Below, piece by piece: positions 24,550-36,490 of a stretch of 64,000 nt of DNA. The position numbers were made by a program, and so were the translations under genes. Where the stretch lies: the NCBI RefSeq assembly GCF_006569185.2, contig NZ_VIGC02000014.1:1-64000 (forward strand). The letters run 5' to 3'. Position 1 is the stretch's first letter; each line of letters begins with the position of its first letter. The notes below the pieces were generated by a model that was not told the origin of the DNA, searched no databases, and saw nothing but the letters and a program-made list of their open reading frames with translations. This DNA is from Litorilinea aerophila (GTDB lineage: Bacteria > Chloroflexota > Anaerolineae > Caldilineales > Caldilineaceae).

Positions 24550-27030
24550 TTATTCCGCCAGCATCCAGGTGGCCATGTTCTGGATCAGCTGGGCACCGTA
24601 CTCGTCGGGGAACCAGGTCAGAGACATGCCCAGGATCAGCAGCCGGGCGCCCGTCGCATTCTCTTCCCCCTCATCGGTGAGGGCCAGGAGCAGGGGTGCG
24701 CCCGCGTTGTTGCTATCCGGCCCACGGCGCAGGACCACCGCGGGGCCATTGCTGCCCGAGTCCGGGTCTTCCGCCAGGGGGACCACCGGCGGCAGGCCGT
24801 TGGGCAACTGGATGGGTTCGCTGGGCAACCCCTGCACCAGCTCCGGGATCTCGCCGGTGGCCACCACATCCACGATGACCGAGGGCTCCTGATTGCTCAT
24901 GCCCAGGAAGGGCCGGCGGCTGCTGATGGTCAGGCGTCCCCCATTGCTGATATAGGCCAGGAGCCCGTCCAGGTCCGGCACCCCTGGACCGCCGTTGGCG
25001 TAGCCCCCGCTGCTCCAGATGACCCAGGTGTAGCCGAGCAGATCCGCCGGCTCCAGCAAACCCTGGCTGGCCGTGCTCCACAGGTCGGGCTGGTATCCCA
25101 ACTGGGTCAACGCCTGCAGGTAGAGGTCCGCCTCACTCACTTCGTCGGCCGCGGCCTGGTCGTTGTCGTCCACCAGCAGAATGGTGATGCCTTCCTCGCC
25201 GTCGGGGACGGGTGTGGCCGCTGCTGGGGCCGGCGGCGTGGGCGTCTTGGTCACTGCTTTCTCCCGGGTGATCGTGCCATCCGGCGTGACGGCGAGCTTC
25301 GGCCGGAAAGAGCAGATGGCCTGATCCGGCCCGGTCACGCAGTCACTGTAATCCCCCGAGAGCAGCCGATCCACGCCGGCCCGGATGCCTGCCGTATCCT
25401 GGCCGAAGACAGCCACCAGGCGGTTCCCCCCGGACAGCTCTCGCTGGAAGATCAGCACCGTCTCCGCGGCCAGCAGCCGCAGGCCGTCCCCCTCCTGCTC
25501 CAGGTAGACCTGAAGCTGGGGCTGGGGCGTGGGCGTGACGGCAGGCGTGGCCGGCGCCGTGGGTGTTACGGTTCCGTTGGCCGTCGGGGTAGGCGTAGCC
25601 GTCAAAGTAAGCCCCTGGGTTGCGGTCACCGTCGCCGCCTCGTTGACCGGCGTGGCCACTGGCGTCGAGATGGGGGTGGTCGCCGTGACGGTGAAGGGGA
25701 TCGTATCGACCACAGGCGTGGCGGGCGCGGGAGCTGCGACTGTCGGGGTCACCATTTCTTCTACCAGGTGGAAGCCGGCCAGGGCCAGCAGATCCATCTC
25801 TTCCTCGGCCACCCCATAATCGGCCAACACGATTAGATCGGTCTCTGGCAGGTCGGCTTTCGATTTTTCAGCATCCGGCCCCTGGTCAGCGCCGCTGAGC
25901 TCCTCAGCCGTCAGGCCGGACAGCAGGGAGCGGCTGCCCAGGGTGAGGGTGCGGCCCTCCTGGTCCAGGTGGTGCTGGAGCCGGGCCCCCTCTTGCAGGC
26001 GCTCCGCATCCACGGCGCTGCCGCCGAAGATCAGGGTGACCTCCTGGCCCAGGTAGGCGGGGAAGTCCACGATGGTGTTTTCCCGGCTGGCGCCGGCCAG
26101 GAACCCGGCCACGAAGTCCACCAGGCGTCGGTTGTCGTGGCGCTCCACGTAGGGCTGGGTCATGACGTCGAAGTCGGTCATGGCCAGCACCCGGCCGTCC
26201 GTGCCTCGGGTGGGGTCGCCGGCCAGGGCTATGGTGGCGAAGCGGTTCACGCCCAGGCGGACGCTGCTGAGGGTGGTCTCGGCGCTGACCGACTGGGGAA
26301 CGATAGCGCCGCCCAGGCTGCGGGCGCCGTAGAAGGCGATGGTGCTGTCGGCCAGTTCCGCGGCCTGATCCAGAAACTCGTCCAGGAAGATGTGAATGTA
26401 ATTGCCGTCGTTGTGGATTGTGTCATACAGGTAGTCGTCGTGGAAGACCACGCCGAAGGGCTCGGCCAGGTTGTTGATGTCCTGGGCCAGGTCGCCCACC
26501 ACATCCGGGTCGCTGATCAGGAGGAGCCGTCCTCCGTCGGCCACGAAACGTTCGGCCAGGGCAATCTCCTGGGGAGACCAGAGGAAAAAGGGGCTCACCA
26601 CAATCAGGGCGCTGGCATCGGCCAGCAGGGGGGCCAGCTTGTCCGACTGATCGGGGAAGTCGTAGAAGTTGGTGATCTCCAGCAGGTTGATGTCGGTGAG
26701 CCAGAAGCGCAGGCCCACGCCGTGCCTGGCCAGGGCGGCGGCCAGGGGTTCAAACTGGCTGCGGGCCAGCCGGTTGCCGTGGGCCAGGTCCACTACCACC
26801 GGCCCCTGGCGCAGGTCCCGCCCCACCGGTTCCGTTGCCTGGGACAGGGCGATGGGCGTGGGGGTGGGGATGGGCGTGGCCGCCACCTGGAGGGCAGCCA
26901 CGTCGCCGGGCGAATAGGGACGACGGTGGTATCCCCACACCCATGTGCGGACCACCAGGGGCAGGAGCAGGAGCACTACGCCCGCAATCAGGACCAGGAG
27001 ACGACGAATGTGCAGTGGCATGGGCATCAA
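24550..27030 (-). CDS. Membrane-anchored GATase-like (DUF4350-type) extracytoplasmic protein
   Basis: This 826-residue protein has one N-terminal membrane anchor (RRLLVLIAGVVLLLLPLVV) and the rest outside. Residues ~75-330 resemble DUF4350/GATase1-like domains (VVVDLAHGNRLARSQFEPLA, ADASALIVVSPFFLWSPQEI, DGGRLLLISDPDVVGDLAQD). Pro/Thr-rich linkers around 440-520 and 630-650 separate a second, shorter region. The C-terminal ~180 residues contain another Rossmann-like unit (ITILLVDDNDQAAADEVSEA, YTWVIWSSGGYANGG, GGRLTISSRRPFLGM). Its start codon overlaps the stop of the SppA-like gene, so the two are translationally coupled. It could be a surface sensor or scaffold working with that protease; no catalytic triad is assignable. 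Confidence 0.75.
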   Translation of the reverse strand: MMPMPLHIRRLLVLIAGVVLLLLPLVVRTWVWGYHRRPYSPGDVAALQVAATPIPTPTPIALSQATEPVGRDLRQGPVVVDLAHGNRLARSQFEPLAAALARHGVGLRFWLTDINLLEITNFYDFPDQSDKLAPLLADASALIVVSPFFLWSPQEIALAERFVADGGRLLLISDPDVVGDLAQDINNLAEPFGVVFHDDYLYDTIHNDGNYIHIFLDEFLDQAAELADSTIAFYGARSLGGAIVPQSVSAETTLSSVRLGVNRFATIALAGDPTRGTDGRVLAMTDFDVMTQPYVERHDNRRLVDFVAGFLAGASRENTIVDFPAYLGQEVTLIFGGSAVDAERLQEGARLQHHLDQEGRTLTLGSRSLLSGLTAEELSGADQGPDAEKSKADLPETDLIVLADYGVAEEEMDLLALAGFHLVEEMVTPTVAAPAPATPVVDTIPFTVTATTPISTPVATPVNEAATVTATQGLTLTATPTPTANGTVTPTAPATPAVTPTPQPQLQVYLEQEGDGLRLLAAETVLIFQRELSGGNRLVAVFGQDTAGIRAGVDRLLSGDYSDCVTGPDQAICSFRPKLAVTPDGTITREKAVTKTPTPPAPAAATPVPDGEEGITILLVDDNDQAAADEVSEADLYLQALTQLGYQPDLWSTASQGLLEPADLLGYTWVIWSSGGYANGGPGVPDLDGLLAYISNGGRLTISSRRPFLGMSNQEPSVIVDVVATGEIPELVQGLPSEPIQLPNGLPPVVPLAEDPDSGSNGPAVVLRRGPDSNNAGAPLLLALTDEGEENATGARLLILGMSLTWFPDEYGAQLIQNMATWMLAE

Positions 27031-28004
27031 TCTCCCGCTGGGAATGGGGCCACGCCGGAAGACTCCGGTGGCCGGGGCAGGGTGTGGGAAGTGGGCAGGG
27101 GGGCCATGGACCGAAGGCGCAGGAGATGTTGATCGACTTCGGTGCCTTCCAGAACCCCAGGCAGGGGGATGCGGGTATCCAGCAGGAAAACTGCATCGGG
27201 CGGGGCGGTCTCTACCAGCGTTTGGACCGCTTCATCCAGGGGCTGGGGCGTGGGGACGGCTGTGCCGCCCAGGTAGCTTTCCAGCTCCACCACCTGGTAG
27301 CGGCGTATGCCGGCCAGCTCCGCGGCCCCTGTGATGGCGTCGGAGCGGCTTCCCTCCACATCCACCAGGCCGATGGCCACGGCCTCACTGCCCAGGTAGA
27401 TGCGGGCTTCGGCCAGCACCTCTGGTGCTACCTGTAGGGGATTGAGCTCCGCGTTCTGGCGCATATGTACCACATGGCCCAGGAACGATTCCTTGACCAG
27501 CTCCAACTGCCGGATGCGGTCGAAACGGCTGCCGCCGGTGAGCTTGTAGGGGCCACTGCTCAGCTCCTCCGGCGCCAGGCTGGGGTCCGGGGGGCGCGGC
27601 CCTCGGGTGCCGATGTTGCCCACGTAGGCGCTGGCCGGCGCGTAGATGCGGTTGGCCGCCGCGGCCACGTAGTAGCCGCCGCTCACGGCGATGCCGTCGA
27701 TGACCGCTACCACCGGTTTTTCCTGCCGCATTTTCAGCAGGGTGTAGAAGATGTTCTCGCTGCTGGTGGCCAGGCCGCCCGGGCTGGCCAGCTCCAGGAC
27801 CACGGCCGCAACGCGGCGATCTTTTCGGGCCGCTTCCAACAGGTCAATCAGCGGCCCGGCGCTCTCCAGGTCGATGGTGCCTTCAAAGCGGACCAACCCG
27901 ATGACCGGCTGGGGCGCGGCCCATTGGCCCAGCCCAAGGCCCAACACGAGACATACCAGCAGAAAGCCAGCCCAGATCAGATATTCCCAGGACGTGCGTT
28001 GCAT
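27027..28004 (-). CDS. sppA: SppA/S49-family signal peptide peptidase
   Basis: This 325-residue protein has an N-terminal membrane anchor (YLIWAGFLLVCLVLGLGLG). The peptidase S49 core includes GLVRFEGTIDLESAGPLIDL, VAAVVLELASPGG, the nucleophile Ser in GIAVSGGYYVAAAANRIYAP and the general-base Lys in PYKLTGGSRFDRI. This is the short, single-domain (Bacillus-like) form with the Ser-Lys dyad. After ~240 the tail (PTPQPLDEAVQTLVETAPPD...) is not typical and may be a docking extension. It degrades leftover signal peptides or membrane fragments. A TATAAT on the minus strand at 28173-28168 is a likely -10, with a leader of about 160 bases. Confidence 0.88.
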   Translation of the reverse strand: MQRTSWEYLIWAGFLLVCLVLGLGLGQWAAPQPVIGLVRFEGTIDLESAGPLIDLLEAARKDRRVAAVVLELASPGGLATSSENIFYTLLKMRQEKPVVAVIDGIAVSGGYYVAAAANRIYAPASAYVGNIGTRGPRPPDPSLAPEELSSGPYKLTGGSRFDRIRQLELVKESFLGHVVHMRQNAELNPLQVAPEVLAEARIYLGSEAVAIGLVDVEGSRSDAITGAAELAGIRRYQVVELESYLGGTAVPTPQPLDEAVQTLVETAPPDAVFLLDTRIPLPGVLEGTEVDQHLLRLRSMAPLPTSHTLPRPPESSGVAPFPAGD

Positions 28005-28167
28005 CTCTGTGCCTCTCTTGGGGCGTTAAGGCCCGGGTGTGTCGATACCCGGGACGAGACGGACAGTCGGTACGGCGCTGCCATTCCAGAGCCGAAACGG
28101 TGCACCGCGGCGTGGGCCAGAGGAGCGACGGTGATAACGGGGACAGCCAGATTGTCGTCGCCATGGG

Positions 28168-28173
28168 ATTATA
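28168..28173 (-). promoter_or_regulatory. Probable -10 box for the sppA operon
   Basis: TATAAT on the minus strand (28173-28168) stands about 160 bases upstream of the sppA start. The matching -35 is weak. The gap 28005-28291 otherwise shows no gene, and no clear plus-strand promoter for the regulator at 28292. Confidence 0.45.
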
Positions 28174-28291
28174 ACATCATATGGGCGGCTGCTCCATTTG
28201 CCACCAGGCTCAGTTGCTGCCAGAATGGTCACTGGCGTGTTGAAGTCGATCCCCGGATTTCACAGATGAACACAGATTTTTATCCAACCCT

Positions 28292-31200
28292 ATGATATCG
28301 ATTCAGTTGTTCGGCACTCCCCAGATCTTGTGGCATGGCAGGCCCCTTGTGCTGCGCAGGCGCAAGAGCCGCGCCCTCCTCTATTACGTGGCGGCCCAGG
28401 TGGAACCGGTGCCCCGCGACCGGTTGCTGGCCCTCCTCTGGCCAGATCACCCGGCCGCCACCGCCCGCCACAATCTGCGCAGTACCATCCACAGCGTTCG
28501 CCGGGCCACCCACCAGGCCCTGGTGGTGGACGGCGATACCCTGGCCCTGGCCGAGGAGTGCCAGGTGGACATCCGCACCTTCGTGCAGGTCCTGACCGCG
28601 GCCGACGCTTCCCTGGACACCCTCACGGCCGCCCTGGCGCGCTACCGGGGCGACTTCCTGAGTGACTTTCACCTGCCGGATGCCCCCGACTTCGACGACT
28701 GGGCCGCGCTGGAGCGGGAACGCCTGCGCCGCCTGGCCATCCGCGGCTACAGCCGGGTCAGCCAGTTGCACGAGGCGCAGGGGGACTACTGTGCCGCGCT
28801 GTCAGCCCTGGAGCGGGCCCTCCGGCTGGATCCCTTCCAGGAAGATCTCCAGCGTTCTTGCCTGCGCCTTCTCTACCTGGCCGGCGACCGGGCCGGCGCC
28901 ATTCGCCGCTTCGAGGAATTTTCACGACTGCTGGCCGAAGAGATGGGTGTCCCCCCCATGGCGGAGACCCAGGCCCTCTACGACGCCATCATTACCGACC
29001 AGGCGCTCCCGGAAGAAAGCGGACGCAGCGCTCCCCCTACTCCCGGGCAAACAACGGCCGCTGCGAAGGCGGCGACCGTAGCCGCACCCCCGCCCCCGCC
29101 ACCCTCGAACGAACCGGCGGACCCTCCCTTCGTGGGCCGCCGTACCCATCTGGAGGCGCTCCACCAACTCTACCACAGCCGCAAACTTGTTCTCGTCGAG
29201 GGCGAGGCGGGCATCGGCAAGACACGCCTGGTGGATACGTTCCTGGCGAGCCTGGCTGCCGTGGGCCAGGCAGACCATGCCTGCCTGGCCATGCGGGGCA
29301 GCGCCCGAGAGCTGGAGAGCCGGCTGCCCTACCAGCCCATGATCGAGGCCTTGCGCAGCCTGCTGGCCTGGTCCGGCTGGCCGGCGCTCTACCGGCGCCT
29401 GAATGTGCCGTCCCTCTGGCTGGCAGAACTGACCCGCCTGATTCCAGAGCTGGCCGTAGAGCAGCCGACGCTCGGCCCTGGGGAACGGTCGCCGGACGAA
29501 TCTCGCCTGTGGGAAGGCGTATCCCAGTTCCTGATCGCCGTGGCCCGGCAGCAGCCACTCCTGTTGGTTCTGGATGACCTGCACTGGGGCGACGCCTCAA
29601 CCCTGGGGCTGCTGGGCTATGTGATCCGACAGGCCGGCCATGCCCACGTCCCCCTGTACTTCCTGGCCACCGCCCGTCCGGTATCCCAACGCTCCCAACT
29701 GGCCCTCTTGTTCCATTCGTTGCTGCGGGAAGGGCGCCTGGAACGGATTTCCCTGGGCCCCCTGCAACCCGATGAGGTGATTGCACTGGCCCGGCAGCTC
29801 AGCCCCCAGTACGGCTACCCTCTGGGCAACTGGCTCAACCGGAGCTCGGAAGGGCACCCCTTCGTCCTGGTGGAGCTGATCCGCCACGCCCGGGAGCATA
29901 GGCTCCTCCTGCCCGATGGTACAGTCAACCTGAATCGCCTGCCAGGCGCGCCGGTGGTCCCCCAGACGGTCTATGAGCTGCTCCAGGCCCGGCTGGAAAC
30001 CCTGTCCGACGCCGCGCGGCGGGTCCTGGACGCGGCGGCCATCGTGGGGCGGGAGTTCGACTTTGAGGTAGTGGCCCGGGTGGCTGCGCTCTCCGACAGC
30101 GCCGCCCTGGATGCCCTGGACGAGCTGCAGCGGGCCCGCCTGATCTCCCCCGTGGGCGCCCACCTGTTTGCCTTCGATCATACCCTGACCCGGGAAGTGG
30201 TCCATCGGGAGGTCAGCGGAGTCCGGGAGGGCTTCTTGCATCGGCGGGTGGCTGCCGCCCTGGAGAGCATCCATCACCACCGGCTGGATGAGGTGGCCGG
30301 GCTGATCGCCCACCATTACGCCGAAGGAGGCCTCCCGGAGCTGGCCAGCAAGTTCGCCCGGCGGGCCGCCGACCGGGCTGTCCACCTGGCGGCCTGGACC
30401 GAGGCGATCCAGTTCTATCGTCAGGCGCTGTCAGGCGCGCCCCCCTCCCACCGGGCTGGGATTCTGGCTTCCCTCGGCGTGGCCCAGCTCCAGGCCGGGA
30501 CTTCCGCCCAGGCTGGTGAAACGGCCCGTCAGGCGGTGGAGCTGGCCCTCCAGCAGAAGGACAGGTCGGCCCTGATACGCGGCCTCTATGTCCTGGCCGA
30601 AGCCCTGTTCCTGCAGGGGCGCTACCGGGAGCTGATCGAGATGGCCCAGCAGATGGCCCACCAGGATGAGCTGGAGGTGGGCTATTGGGTGGAGTTTGTC
30701 TGGGGCGCTGCCCTGGCCCAGGAAGGGCTGGAACTACAGGAGGCGGCCCGGCACCTCCGCCAGGCCGAAGCCCTACTCCAGGCTGCCCCCGGGCCTGTCC
30801 AGCAGGTGCGCCTGGCCCAGATCCAGTTTGAGTTGGGCAACATCGCCGCCCAGATGGGCGACCTGGCCCAGGCCATCGCCCACTATCAAAAAACCCGGCA
30901 ACTCACCGCCGAAGCAGACAGCGAAGAGCTCCAGCGCTGGCACATCTTGAGCCACAACAACCTGGCCTATCACCTTCACCTGTTGGGCGATCCTGCCGCG
31001 GCCGATCACGTGCAACAGGGATTGGCCCTGGCCCGGGAGACGGGGGCCCTCAGCCTGCTGCCTTACCTCCTCTCCACCGCCGGCGAGATTGCCCTGGCCC
31101 AGGAGGAATGGAGCGTGGCCGAAGGCTACTTCACCCAGGGGCTGGCCCTGGCGGAACGGCTCACCCACCCGGAGCGCATCGCCGGCCTCACGGCCAACCT

Positions 31201-31471
31201 GGGGCGGGTGGCCCTGGCCAAAGGCCAGCACAACCTGGCGATCCACCGTTTCTCCACGGCCCTGGCCCATGCGGATCGGTTGCACCACAACCACCTGGCC
31301 GCGCGGGTACGCCTCTGGCTGGCGCCCCTGCTGCCGCCGGAAGAACGGCGCCAGCGCCTCCAGGAAGCGCGCACCCTCATCGAGCTGGGCGGCTACCGGC
31401 ACCTCCAGGATCGGCTGGACGCGCTGACCTGGGAAGACCAGGCGGGCGACGATCCCGGCGGGGTGCCCTGA
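28292..31471 (+). CDS. SARP/BTAD-type transcriptional activator with AAA ATPase and TPR domains
   Basis: This is a 1059-residue cytoplasmic regulator. Residues 1-90 are the OmpR-like winged helix of SARP proteins (ISIQLFGTPQILWHGRPLVL, LALLWPDHPAATARHNLRST). Residues ~95-235 are the bacterial transcriptional activation (BTAD) helical domain (YRGDFLSDFHLPDAPDFDDW, EMGVPPMAETQALYDAI). A Pro-rich linker leads to an AAA/NACHT-like ATPase with Walker A GEAGIGKTRLV (about 303-313) and Walker B LLVLDDLHWGD (about 424-434). The C-terminal ~400 residues are TPR-like helical repeats (GNIAAQMGDLAQAIAHYQKT, NLGRVALAKGQHNLAIHRFS). Such proteins activate genes on sensing an unknown ligand. The downstream YceI gene starts 133 bases later and may be a target. 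Confidence 0.92.
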   Translation: MISIQLFGTPQILWHGRPLVLRRRKSRALLYYVAAQVEPVPRDRLLALLWPDHPAATARHNLRSTIHSVRRATHQALVVDGDTLALAEECQVDIRTFVQVLTAADASLDTLTAALARYRGDFLSDFHLPDAPDFDDWAALERERLRRLAIRGYSRVSQLHEAQGDYCAALSALERALRLDPFQEDLQRSCLRLLYLAGDRAGAIRRFEEFSRLLAEEMGVPPMAETQALYDAIITDQALPEESGRSAPPTPGQTTAAAKAATVAAPPPPPPSNEPADPPFVGRRTHLEALHQLYHSRKLVLVEGEAGIGKTRLVDTFLASLAAVGQADHACLAMRGSARELESRLPYQPMIEALRSLLAWSGWPALYRRLNVPSLWLAELTRLIPELAVEQPTLGPGERSPDESRLWEGVSQFLIAVARQQPLLLVLDDLHWGDASTLGLLGYVIRQAGHAHVPLYFLATARPVSQRSQLALLFHSLLREGRLERISLGPLQPDEVIALARQLSPQYGYPLGNWLNRSSEGHPFVLVELIRHAREHRLLLPDGTVNLNRLPGAPVVPQTVYELLQARLETLSDAARRVLDAAAIVGREFDFEVVARVAALSDSAALDALDELQRARLISPVGAHLFAFDHTLTREVVHREVSGVREGFLHRRVAAALESIHHHRLDEVAGLIAHHYAEGGLPELASKFARRAADRAVHLAAWTEAIQFYRQALSGAPPSHRAGILASLGVAQLQAGTSAQAGETARQAVELALQQKDRSALIRGLYVLAEALFLQGRYRELIEMAQQMAHQDELEVGYWVEFVWGAALAQEGLELQEAARHLRQAEALLQAAPGPVQQVRLAQIQFELGNIAAQMGDLAQAIAHYQKTRQLTAEADSEELQRWHILSHNNLAYHLHLLGDPAAADHVQQGLALARETGALSLLPYLLSTAGEIALAQEEWSVAEGYFTQGLALAERLTHPERIAGLTANLGRVALAKGQHNLAIHRFSTALAHADRLHHNHLAARVRLWLAPLLPPEERRQRLQEARTLIELGGYRHLQDRLDALTWEDQAGDDPGGVP

Positions 31472-31481
31472 CGACGGTGTG

Positions 31482-31591
31482 TGTTGATGGTTCTGTTGAC
31501 GGTTTTGCTGCTGCCCCTGTTGACAGGCTGTTGACGGCTGACCGGTATGCTGGTCATGTCATCAACAAGTGAACCAGTCACTATGTCAACA
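31482..31591 (+). promoter_or_regulatory. Array of six TGTTGAY half sites upstream of the YceI gene
   Basis: TGTTGA(C/T) occurs directly at 31482-31488, 31494-31500, 31518-31524 and 31529-31535. It occurs inverted (RTCAACA) at 31561-31567 and 31585-31591. The possible promoter TTGACA (31520) / TATGCT (31546-31551) has an overlong 20-base spacer and overlaps the sites. The clustering suggests cooperative regulator binding, perhaps by the SARP protein encoded just upstream, since SARPs bind direct heptameric repeats. Confidence 0.55.
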
Positions 31592-31604
31592 GGAGCAAAC
31601 TACC

Positions 31605-32159
31605 ATGAGCTGGACCATTGACTACGCCCATTCCCAGATCGAGTTTTCCGTGCGACACCTGATGGTGAGCCGGGTGCGGGGTCGTTTTGAGAAGTTCCAG
31701 GGGAATATCCATGTGGATGAGGAGCATCCAGAGAACTCCACCGTCTACGTGGAGATCGACGCTGCCAGCATCAACACCGGCCAGCCGGATCGAGACGCCC
31801 ATCTGCGCTCTCCCGATTTTCTGGATGTGGAGAACCACCCCCACCTGATCTTCCGCAGCAAGCGGGTGGAGGTGCTGGATGACAGCCACGGGAAGCTGAT
31901 CGGCGACCTGACCATCCGGGGCGTGACCCGGGAAGTGGTCCTGGATGTCACCTACCATGGCCAGGTGAAGAGCCCCTTCGGCCCCTTCGTCAGCGCCGGC
32001 TTCAGTGCCCAGACCAAGATCAACCGCAAGGACTGGGGCCTGACCTGGAACGCGGTGCTGGAGACCGGCGGCGTGGTCGTGGGCGACGAGGTGGAAATTT
32101 CCATCGAACTGGAGCTGATGAAGTCCCTGGAGGAAGCGCCCGCAGCCGCCACTGCCTGA
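31605..32159 (+). CDS. YceI-family lipocalin-like protein
   Basis: This 184-residue protein starts at the ATG at 31605, with AGGAG 9 bases upstream; earlier in-frame starts lack a site. It has the complete YceI pattern: SWTIDYAHSQIEFSVRHLMV, VYVEIDAASINTGQPDRDAH, LRSPDFLDVENHPHLIFRSK and GLTWNAVLETGGVVVGDEVE. The fold is a beta-barrel that binds polyisoprenoid-type lipids. No signal peptide is present, so it acts in the cytoplasm, unlike E. coli YceI. It is a single-gene unit with a half-site array upstream and a strong terminator downstream. Confidence 0.93.
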   Translation: MSWTIDYAHSQIEFSVRHLMVSRVRGRFEKFQGNIHVDEEHPENSTVYVEIDAASINTGQPDRDAHLRSPDFLDVENHPHLIFRSKRVEVLDDSHGKLIGDLTIRGVTREVVLDVTYHGQVKSPFGPFVSAGFSAQTKINRKDWGLTWNAVLETGGVVVGDEVEISIELELMKSLEEAPAAATA

Positions 32160-32213
32160 TGGGCGGCCGGCCGCTCTGCATCGTCAACACGCTATCTGGA
32201 TTCCCCACAACAA

Positions 32214-32244
32214 GGAGGCCGCCTCTACCAGGCGGCCTCCCTTT

Positions 32245-32246
<2 letters not shown>
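32214..32246 (+). terminator. Intrinsic terminator of the YceI gene
   Basis: GGAGGCCGCCT (32214-32224) pairs perfectly with AGGCGGCCTCC (32230-32240), followed by CTTTTT. The minus-strand gene ends at 32245, and the stem may also limit transcription from that side. Confidence 0.9.
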
Positions 32247-35584
<3,338 letters not shown>

Positions 35585-35592
<8 letters not shown>

Positions 35593-36463
35593 GGGCCTGG
35601 AACCTCCCGCCGGCGCTCAGTTCTCGCTGGACCAATAGCTCCACCAGCTTGCTCAGCACCTCATCCCGCTCCCGGCCGCTCAGGGCCAGGGCCAGCTGAG
35701 CCATGAGCAGGCCGTACTTCACGCCCAGGTCATAGCGGGCGCTTTCCTGTTGCTCCAGGGCCAGCACCTGCTCCTGTCGGGCCAGCTGGGCCAGGGCGCT
35801 GGAGAGGGTCACCTGGCTGCTTTCCTGGGCCTGGGCCAGCTGTTGCGCCAGGATCTCCATCACCGTGGGGGTGAGGACGTGCATGCCGAAGAAGCAAAGG
35901 TAGTGGCCTGCCCGCAGCCCAGAGACGATGAGCTCCTGCTCGGCCTGGGTCGGGGTGGGTTTTTCCACCACGGTGTCTACCTGGTACAGGTCTACCCGGC
36001 CGGGCAGGCGGCGGCCGCCGATGGTGCCGTAGTAGGGGAGGAGGCTTTCCCGGGTGGCCTGGACGGCGCAGACGGTACAGGCTTCCGCCCGGGCCAGCTC
36101 CACCAGCCGGGTGGCACAGCCCTGTCCGTCCCGGCTGATGTAGAGGTGGTCGCCTACCAGGTGCAGAAAGGCATCCTGCTCGACGAAGTCTCGGGCACAG
36201 TGGATGGCATGGCCGTAGCCCAGGGGCTCCGCCTGCTGGATGAAGTGGAGACGCCCGGCGTGATCGCCCGCCACCTCGGCGTAGGCGGCTTCATCGCCCG
36301 GCCGCACCACCAGGCCGATGGCCTCGATGCCGGCCTGGACCACTTCGCCCAGCAGGATGGACAAGACCGATTTTTCCACACCATCCCGGTCGATGAGCAT
36401 CTGCAGGGGCAGCGCGCGCTGGCGTCGCCCTGCCACGGTGATCACAGCCTTGGCAATTTTCAT
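35585..36463 (-). CDS. GalU-like nucleotidyltransferase with degenerate nucleotide-binding motif
   Basis: This 292-residue protein has the layout of UTP-glucose-1-phosphate uridylyltransferase: [17 protein letters not shown] at the N-terminus, [51 protein letters not shown] and the C-terminal [18 protein letters not shown]. The normal GxGTRxLPxTKxxPKEMLP loop is altered ([18 protein letters not shown]): the GxGTR turn and the catalytic Lys are not conserved. It may be a regulatory or changed-specificity partner of the fusion enzyme encoded directly downstream with an 8-base overlap. Start is the ATG at 36463. Confidence 0.75.
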
Positions 36464-36490
36464 GGGCTCTTCCTCTCCTCTGCGGGGCTG

